From the NCBI GenBank assembly GCA_903813345.2, contig CAIIXF020000691.1:1-58000 (forward strand): a stretch of 58,000 nt of DNA. The letters run 5' to 3'. The DNA is from Owenia fusiformis (lineage: Eukaryota; Annelida; Polychaeta; Sabellida; Oweniidae). The notes beneath the pieces were generated by a model, which saw only the letters and a list, made by a program, of their open reading frames with translations, was not told the DNA's origin and did no database searches. The translations under genes were made by a program, and so were the position numbers. Of this stretch, positions 9,401-21,400 are shown one piece after another; within the stretch, counting starts at the first letter, position 1, and the number at the start of each line of letters is the position of its first letter.

Positions 9401-12400
9401 CTGAAATGTACTGGTATTTAATTGTGTTTCTTTTCATAGGAAACATTGCCCTTGGAAAAGGTCGTGAATTAGGGATCGATCAGCTGGTAGAATGGCAAGA
9501 TAGCAGTCCTGAATACATCACTTCGTTAGCTGTTAGCTCTGTGAATGGAACTTGGATATTTACACCAGAGGATAGTAAGTTTTGTTTGATTATTTTACAG
9601 CTGCAGTGACAGAATATCTTAACTTAACCGTTACAAATGGACACCTGAAATGTCACACACACTTATCTGAAAAAATCAAAGCCTCTGTAAAACACAACAA
9701 TGGCAACTGTGTTCCTACTTACTGTAATTCATAAGGATTATTTTTTACTCACATATTTTACAACTTTATTGTTCCAGACTGCAGTTTACCATTGACCAGG
9801 AGTATATTGAGCAACGGACATGTCAGCTATTCATCTTCCTCGAGTGGTCTTCCTAGATTTAACCAGAATAGTACGTTTAAATTGATTTTCTACTTTTAAA
9901 GTGTATTTGCCTTACATCTAAATTACACGGTTATATAAATCAGATCAATACAAATGTATTGGCCATACCTGAACATGCAATGAACGTTTTAGGATCCGCA
10001 TTTGAGCTGATTATACCACTTGGTTGGCTTAAACTCCCCATTCTCTTTTCACTGTCAGCAATGAACTCGGTAAAGTGAGTTGCTTTTTGGCCATTCGACT
10101 AAATGTCAATATGTTTGCAAGTGTGGAAATCATGAACCCCGAATTGTCACTTTCGTAATTACTTTTACTGTAGGCCCAGACCCATGTTCTAGCTATGGGC
10201 TTGAGCGCCGGCACGTTAGAGCTAGGCGATTGGGCGCCGTAACCACGAGGTTGCGAGTTCGAGACGCGTGTGCTCCTTGTGTTTATTAATTTATGATACT
10301 TTCAAGAAAACTTACATCTTTGAGGTCTGGTTAATAACTATGCAATAGTAAGTTTACTTCTTATAGTTAATATTATATGAATCTAGGTGGATGGCATCAC
10401 TATGGTTCAAGTACACCGTGGCTTCAGGTTGATCTGCTACAACCACATAAAATAACAAAGATGGCGCTACAGGGGTATGCTCCAGGGCATTCCTATTGGG
10501 TGAAAACATTCCAAATTCTTTACAGTGTAGATGGAACCAATTGGTTGTACTACAATAAAAGGGAAATTATACAGGGGAACAGCAATGGGCACAATGTTGC
10601 CATTGTGGAGATAACTGAGAATATGGAAGTAAGTGTGATGTAACTCATTCCATTATTCCATAAATTTAAACAATAAAAATATAATATGAACCAAACTTTT
10701 TAAAATCGCTCAATAATAAGAATAAATATAAAAAATCACTAAATCGACAATGTATTTGTTTTACTAAAATTAGAATAGATTTCAATTTATGACACAACTG
10801 TATTTAAGGCAAGATACTTTCACATCCTTCCCACAACGTGGAATAGTCGCCCGGGAATACGAATGGAGCTCTATGGCTGTCAAAAGACAGTATCCGAAAA
10901 GAAATACACGCCTATCGAAGAAGATATTCAGGTTGGTGAATCTAATTTAAATCTACGTATAATTGAATTACTGTAATAAAAGAGCCAACTTTGAAATACA
11001 ATATTAAGGAATATGAAAATGCTTACTCAAATAATTTTATGAACAAACAACTCAATTATAGTGACAATTTAGGATGTGAAATGTTGAAAACATCCTGTTT
11101 ATCAACTGTGTCTTTTTGGTTTGTAGGACACAGTTGATGATTTGTTGAATTACTTTGGTAATTTATAGGTCGAGGGAGTCCTATTCTTACATCTCAGTCC
11201 GTATATTGTGTCAAGACTAGTTGCCATTAGACCAGATGGGACTCTTACCATCAAACCAGGCAAAAAATAATATTAACAATATGCCTATAATACATGTATC
11301 TACTTGCAATTTATAGGTGATGAAGTCCTATCCTTACATCTCAGTCCGTATATTGTGTCAAAAGTAATTGCCATTAGACCAGGAGGGACTCTTACCATCC
11401 AACCAGGCGTCAACATAATATTGACAATATGCCTATAATACATGTATCTACTTGCAATTTATAGGGTGAGGAAGTCCTATTCTTACATCTCAGTCCGTAT
11501 ATTGTGTCAAAAGTAGTTGCCATTAGACCAGGAGGAACTCTTACCATCCAACCAGGTGTCAAGATAATATTTACAACAGCTGAAGCTGGTTTTGAAGTCC
11601 ATGGTATGCATAACATCTATTTTTTGTTTCTTAGTACTTCAATATTATTTGATTTTTGTAATGCTGAATATAGTACTGATATCTTTTGATACACAATGCA
11701 CGATGCTACTATTCAGATTCTATTTCAGGTAATCTTCTAGCAAAAGGGATTGATAATCTTCCTGTTGAGTTTACAGCAGATGATGCTGTCTCTGAAATTT
11801 CATCATATTGGTCCGGACTAAATTTTGTATCTGGTGGTAGGTTTTCATTTGTACTTTATCTCTGGTAAATGTATTTGGGCTTTAACAGATTTTTGATGTT
11901 ATTCGTTGTAATCTCCAACATATTCCGTGATGGTTTCTGTATGGATGAAATACCATTGATGTTATGAATTGTGATAATGGAACTTGAATGCTCAAGCAGA
12001 GGGATTATACATTGCTTCTTTTCACGTTGGATTATGGTTTGGGATAGTTGGGTTTTCCTTTCTTCATGACCGGTGGCCTTTCAATTGGCTTACATATTTT
12101 GGTTATTTAAATTCATTACATGTTTCGTTTTACCTCTGCACCAAGTACTAACTTATACATACATATATCTTATACATTTTCTCTCTGTAGATTCCGTGCT
12201 CCAACACATTTATGTAGAGGGAGCTCGCGTGGGTATCCAAGCAACAGGCAACTCTGTCACTTTGGATCGCGTGACCATCACAAAATGCTCAGCTGGGATC
12301 AAGTATACCGATGGAGGATCATTCGCCAACTCTACAATGATATCTGATTCCTACATAGGAAATAATGGCGGACATGGCATTGAATTCAAGGGTAGCGTCA

Positions 12401-15400
12401 CTAATCCGTTCCTGTCAATAAAACGGACAGTTATTACGGGCAGCCAAAGCTCTGGTATATATTGCAGAGACACACACGCAAATATCTCAATTGTAGACTC
12501 GGAGTTGTCACATAATGCTCAAAGGGGTCTAGAAATGTATCAAACAGTAGGGAGTATCAAAATAAATGGGTCAGACATCCTGGGAAATAGAAACTACGGG
12601 CTCTATATTTACAGAATTAGTGGGAATACCACAATCGATTCCACAAAAATGAAATATAACTACTATTACACCATATATTATAACTTAGATAACAATTATA
12701 GAGGAGGACGTTTTCTACTGATTAACAATTCGTTTGTGGGAGAAAGCAACAGTCGCGCTCTACATTTGCACCCCAACACCTTTGATGGAGACGAAATACG
12801 TATTGACAGAAACGTGTTCAAGGACATTGCAACCTCATACCCTTCGTTGCAAATAGAGAATAACTATAAACAGTCTGAGTTGAATATTACAATAACAAAT
12901 AATGTCTTCACCAACTGCTTCAAATCTATGTTGGTTAGGGCCTACCATAATACAAACGTATTTTTAGAAGACAATACAATGAAAAACAACAGAGCTGATA
13001 GTCGGTACATTGATGTTCAATTGACCAGTTCGAATACTAATGGAAAATTCCATATTTTCAGAAACAAATTTACAAACATTGCTGCATCCCCTTGGTTATG
13101 GATAGACACGGGCAATTTCATAATGGCAAACAATTCTTTTGAACAATTCAAAAGCGTTGATCAGTGTGCATTATATGTTTCTGTATCTAAAACAGCTTTA
13201 ATCGTTAATGTCCCATATTCCTATTGGGGCTCGTCTGATCCAGGTGATGTGAAACATAGAGTATGTGGGAACAACAGGGATATGAATCTTGCACATGTCA
13301 CTGTCTCGCCTTTTTACACTGACCGCAATTTGACTGAACTGAATGAAGATAAAGGAGTAGATTTCTACTTTTCTGATGCAACAGGTGCTATTGGTGGCAT
13401 GCTACTGAACAATGAAACTATTCGATATGTCTTTAATCATACCTATCACGTTCGACGCAACATATTTATACTTTCAAATGCTACTCTCACTGTGGAATCT
13501 GGAGTTAAACTGTCTTTTGGCCAAGGAATCGGAATTTATATAATTGGTAAGTTATGATTAATCCACTCTACTATACGCATCTCGATTCGTATTTTGTTAT
13601 TCTGATAGCCTTATAATCGTTTGAACCAGTCCCTTGACCATTTATGTATTAAAAACATTTCTCAGTTCACTCCTTAGCTAGCCGTCAGTTTTATGAAAGT
13701 TTGCTTAAATTGTTAATCAAATTTATGTAAATAATATTATATAAAACTAAATACGAAACAATCCCTTTTTGCCAAATTCATAATCGGTAGATTAGCATAA
13801 CAGATAGATAGATTATCATTAGATAGCATAACAGAAATACATATTTCATGTAGGTGAACTGGTCATTAGAGAAAGCGACACTGATGTAACATTGATGAGA
13901 AGAAATTATCCCACGGGTAAATGGGGAGGAATTCGCATAGGATCTCCATCATCTATCGGTAAGATAATATTACCTATGCTTTAGTTTCAATTTTTCATTG
14001 CTAAACCAAAATAAAATTAACCAATTCCTTTGAAAACAAGTGTAATTTGTTGAATCTTTATTTTTGAAGGTTTAATTCTCAATAATGTCCAGTTAGACGG
14101 CTCAACATATGGAATCCACGGCCAAGGCAGGAACATTACTCTTAAAGGAGTAACGATCACAAACACAGACTATGCCATATATGTATCTGATACTACAACC
14201 GAATACCTTAACATTAATATTACTAACAGTAAGATGGACACATCGTCAAATACTGGAATTCACATTAAAACGTCAAGTAATTCGATCTTGAGAACTTTCA
14301 ACATAACAATGAAGGACGTCGACATTCGTAACACACGTGGCAATGGAGCTGTGTACATATATGGAGGTAGTAGCAAAGCAGGTGTTGTATTTGAAAATGT
14401 AACAATTCAAGATTTATCCAGTCATGGTGTTTACATTTATTACAGTGGTCACACTGATATCCAACTTCGTGGCTGTGAAATTTCGGAATACTCATCTTAC
14501 GCCATTTATGCCTACATAAGACATGGTATGTTTGAACTTGGAGACTGTATTATCAAAAGAACCCGTAACCAGTATTCGTATGGTGTATTCTACTACACCC
14601 CGTGGACCAATTCCGGACCAAGAACTATTTCAATATATAACACTACATTTATGGACTACAATTCACGCTACAATTACGGGATGGTTACTATTAATACACA
14701 ATCTTCAAGATTTGGTTATGAAGAGTCTTCCAATATATCGATTGTTAACAACACATTTCGATCAACAAGTTCGAGAGGAACCTATGCTATGGATCTGTCA
14801 AATATCAACTATTTTTCTTCAATCATAATAGAGGGAAACATTATACATGGAATGAATCGTGTGGCATGTGTGATTGGATTAAAAGCCGGGATTAGTGCCG
14901 TTGATATTATCAATAATGTGATCTCCGAGAGTAACGGAGCTTTATCCCTGACATCTGACCTTACAAGTGGCACGAGAATCATGAACAATAGGTTCCTCTA
15001 CAACTTTGGAAGCGACAATGTCATTATCAATCCAAGTACAAGAAACAACTGCACCATCAGCTACAACGTCTTCTTGAATAACAGCAATAATGCCGTGAGT
15101 CTTCAGAGAGTCCAGTCGGGTACATTGTTGAACTACAACTTGTTTGATAACATTCAAGGAGAAGCTTATTACAATGTTAAGGTATTTTACATCCCATCCC
15201 ATCCAATCACATTATATTGTTGTTAATTAAATCATATACATTTTATATTAATTTAAATTAAGGCTCCTTTCAAGGTATTTTTAACATTCAATGTGCTTTT
15301 AATCTATCGATCGTACACCTACTGTATATACAAGAAGCATATACAATATGTGTACTTTTTGTAAAGGTAATGTCTCCAAAGGGAGGTCCTGATATAAATG

Positions 15401-18400
15401 CCAAGTTCAACTGGTGGGGCAGTAAAGAGCAGTCACAAATATCGGCCAGCATATATGACAACAAGAGAGACCCTTCCGTCGGTGAATTAGACATTCGTCC
15501 GTATCTTCTCTCACATAATTACTCAGACGTGTCAACCAAAGAGGATTTTTTTCGACAAGATGGAAGTATTGGAGGGGAAATTACGGGAAACGTGACTCTC
15601 AAATGTGATGACAGTCCGTATGATGTTGTGTCAGACATTGTGGTTATGGAGGAGGCTTCTTTGCTTATTGAACCATGTGTTGTGCTTAAATTTGCTGAGA
15701 ACATTGGCATTCAAGTAAAAGGTGAGCCAAGTGTGTTGAAGACATACACTGTTATTTTAACATCATTTTGTCCCTGTGTAAACACATTAGTATAGTCATG
15801 CTATAAAAGTTGTAGAGAGGTCATATTTCACGATGGGCCAAACGATTCTGTTATAGCTTTAAGGGGTTGATAAGCTGATATACTTATTTTTATTTAGGTG
15901 AAATACACTTGAATGGAACTGCAGAAAGAAGAATTTTATGCATTTCTCGTACATTTGCCGTAAAGTGGGCTGGTATAAGTATCACGACTGGTACGTACAA
16001 GTATACGGAGATCAAATTCAAACATAACAAATGTGTCTCAGCCATCACAGTGCGATTATTGACCAGTACATGTTTATGTACTGTACCAAAAATGAACTTG
16101 TGAGACACAATTGGTATGTTTGTATTCTATATATTTATAAATCAGCGTCTGTTTTGTGTACATTAAATGCCCAATGTCTTAATGCTTTTAGGTTCTGATA
16201 ATGTAACTTGAATGGTAGGGACGAGGGCGTATTAATTAGACCCATTTCTCTCATGTTAGATTATGATTTAGAATTTATGAGCTTTGTTTTCTTTATCTGG
16301 TGTACACTTAGAGGTTTACATTTTCTTGTTTTGTTCTATTACAATGTTGGCCCTTTTACTTTCTCATTTGCACATATGCGTACATAACTTTATTTATATT
16401 TCTTAATTTCTTAAAATTAATAAGGGATTATTTTCAAATTAGACGTTCTTTTTCACTATTGTTGCAAACTCAATATGTAAGACCCCATCTAATGAATATG
16501 AAAGACCCGTCAGCAAGGTATGTGATGATATCTTTTTGGGTAAAAAAACGCACAAGTTAACATTTTACATAGTTTGTTAACAAGGAGGAAGGGGGGGGGG
16601 GTGTCTTTAACTGATAAGATATAGCTTTTTTGCTACACTGAACTTTTGACGCGCTCTCTTATTCCAAAGGTCTTTAGTTTAAATGTGACCAAGGCATCGA
16701 CGATATACCTTATCCTTTAAGAGGTTAATGCCTTGGTCACATTTACTCCGATTTTCACTACGGCGCCCGGCGGATTGAGTATTTTGTTCAAAACTGAATA
16801 CAATATTGAGCAAAACACTCAATCGGCCGGTCGCCGGCCGATGGATCGGAGCAAATGTGACCCAGGCATTACTGTCCCTCGAAACATAACGTTCCGAAGC
16901 ATCAGTCATTGAAAAACAGGTCCGGAAAGTGCTGAAATGCAGGACAAAATTTAAGACCAAATATGTTAGTGGGTTGTTTGCACCTTCCCTGTCTCAAAGT
17001 CCGAATCTTTATCATCTCTACGAGTGATTGGTCTGGAGTTAACACATTGGCCTAACAGGTGCAGTTGTTTAAAGTCTCAACATCTCTAGCCAACATTCAA
17101 CATATTACTGTCTGGCATCTCCTTTGATGCTTTCCCTGTTCTTTTAAATGTACATGTACTCATCTCACTTTCATGTATTATATGTATCGACCAGCGCATG
17201 CCTTTAAGATTCCAATGGATGATACAAAATTCTTAATTGCTTGAATGAATAACAGTTACGGGGACGTTCCAAAAGTAGACTGTATCTTGTACCTGGTTGA
17301 TTGTCATGCAAACACCTAAATTGAATTACTACATGCAAAGATCACTTAATTTTTGCAGAAGTAGCTGCCTACGAAAAAAGACAACTTCGATTGGTAGGTG
17401 ATACTACCTCGGGAAGACTTGAAGTATTCTATAATGGTCAGTGGGGATCTGTATGTGACGATTGGTTCGATATAAATGATGCTAAGGTTGCTTGTAGACA
17501 TCTAGGTATGCACACTTTTTATTGTGCTAGATCTTAATATTAAACTGTTTTTTAATATATATTAAGCTTACTTATATAATTAATTGTAATACATATTTGT
17601 TTCATGTATGTTGTATTCATTTAAGGTATGAGAGTAGAGGGGGCAACTTACAGAACAGTTGGTGGTGGTGCAGGCCCTATATGGTTAGATGACATGGCGT
17701 GTGAGGGAAGTGAGACATCGCTTTTCGAATGTAGACACAGAGGCTGGGGAAGCCATACCTGCAGCCACAATGAGGATGTTGGTATCACCTGCGGTGGCTT
17801 ATTAAGTACAGCAAGTGTTAACAAAGTGTCTACTTTGAAACACGTGTCCCTAGTTAATACAACTCTTGGACTCTACATCACAGGAATCATGCCGTCCATA
17901 TTTCACGACATAGAATCATTTGGTTCCAGTCAGAATGGAATCACCTTCGATGAACCTGATGTGATAGGAAATGCATCAAAGGTTTTGCTGGAAAATATCA
18001 AAACATCTGGGAATCATGACAATGGTTTGGTTTGGAAGGAGAACTCTTACAGAATGTCCAACGTTGAATTTGTTAATATAAAGTCCACGAGAAACCAACA
18101 ATTTGGGCTATATTATACTGGTTCGTATCAGAGCATATCAGTGACTAACAGTGAATTGACTGACAACATATATGGAGCAGTATATTCTTCTCTTTCAACA
18201 TCATCACTGAACATTGAGTCTTCAGAAATATCAAGAAACACACACGGAGCCCTATACTCAAAACCAGCATTCGACTCGGAGTTTAACTGTACTGTAAGAG
18301 ATTGTGATATTGCTAACAACGGTATTGTCTCAGACACATCAAACAGTACATTTTACTTCAGCCCAATTGGACAAAAATACAACGGTGTGTTTTTTCTGAA

Positions 18401-21400
18401 CAACAGATTCATTCAAAATACTGGAGGAAGGATGGTACATTATTATGGTCAAAGAGGATATAGTAGTCAACATGTTGTCATTTTGAGCAATAACACACTG
18501 TTTGAAAACACAGGAGTCGCGTTGTATATGGAATATATTGGTAACAATGCTAGACTATCATTTCATGACAACCATATTGAAGGGAACAATGTAAATCCTG
18601 CAGCATCAGGAAATGATGCATATATGTTTTATGGAAGATTTTACGAAGGAGGATCATTTAACCTCGACTTGGAGAGAAATGTTGTTGTTAACAACACAGG
18701 CGGAAGCCTTCTGAAAATTGCACCATACTACCATTGGAATAATCCTACCCGAAGTATGAAAATTAGGTTGGAGTACAATGTGTTGGAAAATAACCATGTT
18801 TCAACATCCATCGATTTAAGTCAGAAGATTTATGGTGTAAAAGCTCACAACAATGTATTGTATAACCCTATGGCAGTTCATGAAGTAAGCTCGGCAACAA
18901 GAAAACCATTAATGGTATATCACTTTGAACACAATTACTGGGGACCAAGAAACTTTAGTGAAATACAGAAATCATTATACAGTCACCACGACGACATCAA
19001 TTTGAATCGACTATTTATTCACCCTTTCACAACCAACCGTGAATTAACCGAGTTCAATGAAGATAGCGAAGCTGACTTTTTGGAGACATCAGTGTTTGGA
19101 GGTGATGTTGTTCAGAATGTTGTTGTGGAATATAGAACAGAGGCATATTATGTGAAGCGATCCATATATATAAGGTAAGGTTAGTTTGTAATATACAGTA
19201 ATAAGTTGTTTAGGATGTAATGTCTGATTAGATCTAACAGCAAGGCATGTTATTGTAATGTAAAACGAAGAGTAATATTGCTATTCTCATGAGACGTTTC
19301 ATAATATTATTGCCCATATCAAGCCTTTTTTAGATAATCTGTGGAAGCTATCTGAATGTTACTTGGTGTTATCGACTCGAAACTAATGAATTATTTTACA
19401 GAGGTCTCCAAATGCATCAACTAATTTTTCACGCGAATTATGCTATCATTAAGGTGATAACAATATTATTTTGGATTGAGATATTAGTTACATATACCTT
19501 CTAAATTACTGATGTTTTGTTCATCCTATAGAGAAGGTGCTGTACTGACGTTGAGGGCAGGTGTACATATGAAGTTTCCAGGAGCACAGGGGATCATTGT
19601 TGAAGGAAAGTGCAGTGCACAAATAGTACAATAAGATATAACGTTTTACTGTAATTAGACTAATGAAAAACAGGAAAAATACTACAGTATACTCTATATG
19701 ATATATTATGGTATCAATCAATTGAGAAGAACATTTACACATCAACCCAGGAAGAAAATTTATATTTGAAGAAAAATTATAATAATCTGCAGTACGACAA
19801 CATTTACTAACCAACACCACATCCAGGCAAAACTTGTAAATTACATGTAATAAATATTACCATTATTTTACAATAGGGCGACTTATCATTGAAGGAAGTG
19901 CCGAAAGAAAAGTAGTTCTTTCAAGACAAGATGCCAGCACACAGTGGGAAGGTATTGTTTTTCAGAGGACAACTGAAGAAGGTAAGCACCAACCCAACAA
20001 CCATTTATATTGTATATGCCAACATCGAAGGACAACTCCCATTACTTTAAAGTAGCCAATGATCTATACGTTGCAAAATTCATACATTTAGAATAACTGA
20101 GTGTAGCACTTTCATGTTGTTAAACGAAACACCGACTTGATTTCAGCTTGTAAAAATGGGACAAGATTTACAATGATTAAGAATTTTGCAATCGCTGGAC
20201 ACAACAGAGAGACGAACTACAATTGGGATAGATGGTATTGTATACATCGCTGTAGAACAGCAACTTTTGGATGCAAGTCAATTGAATACAGAGAGTCAGA
20301 TGGTCTCTGTCTACTCAGTGACAAATCAAGAGCAGAAATAGATTCCTCCTTGTGGAGTAACTATACCGAAGCGTATGACTTCTATGAACGCGCAGATTGT
20401 AAAGGTGGGGCGCTTAAAATACTGATAATAACTTCTAAGTATTGTAAAGTATAATATATTGACATACACATGATCTACACATTAATTTACCACGTAATTT
20501 AAACAAAAGTACCAGGTCCATTGGTATAAAACCTTCAATTGGCTCCAAGTCCTGTTTTATGCATGTATCTATTTATCAATAACACATTTCTATATATTAA
20601 ATAAACTATTTTAAACTATTTATCAATAAATTTTAACAGTTAAATTATGTTAATCACTTCTATAAAATGTATTTCAAAGTTAATATAATCATACTTTGTT
20701 TTTTAGAGCCGGAACTATCTGCTTTACATTATGTTAATATAACTGGATCGAAATATGGCATGCTGATATATGATGTCCCTATTCAAACGAATAACGTGCA
20801 TATTGAGGACGTCGGCATTGGACTCTACTTTCACGAATACAGTTTTGGAACACATATGGCATTTCGTGATAGTATGATTAGTCAAACAAGTGGCACGGGT
20901 ATACATATAAAGTCACTTTCGTTGCACTATCTTGATATGACAGGGAGTATGGTTGACAGGGCAGGTCAGAGAGGTATACACATGGAGAATAACAGGCTGA
21001 GGCTGATTTTAAACAATGGAACGATATCTCGTTCTACTTATCATGGAATTCAAGCAAGCCAGAGTGCGTTTGTGTTACTAGATGGTGTATATTTTGACTC
21101 CAATAATCAGCATGGTGCGTACTTTCGATATCCGTTAAATCTATCTTTTACAAACTGTATATTCAAGAACACAGACCGGGCTAATTATTATGCGATATAC
21201 GTTGAAAGTATGGGTTACAACTCTGGCGCTTCTCAATCTCAAATAACCATGACAATTAAAAACTCTGCGTTTGAGCAAAATACACAACATACTATAAAGG
21301 TAACCACGACTAAAACACATTATCACAGTTTAAACCCGTTGGTCAATATCCAAAATAATATATTTCGCAACAACAGTGGCACTCTTATGGATCTTGATTT

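Larger units (their letters stand above)
15991..17358 (+). other. Giant gene intron before SRCR
   Basis: Carries a G11 run near 16591-16601 (ten G in copy 2), a MITE right-end fragment (16681-16697) and a full GC-rich MITE (16738-16869). No exon was found between the leader cassette and SRCR, and the phases match directly. Confidence 0.6.

Noticed and set aside
8231-9574. Farnesoic acid O-methyltransferase enzyme gene
   Set aside because: Only the FAMeT-like domain is present and it is spliced into a secreted multidomain protein; no methyltransferase motif is seen.
14298-14828. Reading frames of 65 and 101 codons within the beta-helix 2 exon
   Set aside because: They are out-of-frame shadows of the long beta-helix coding exon.
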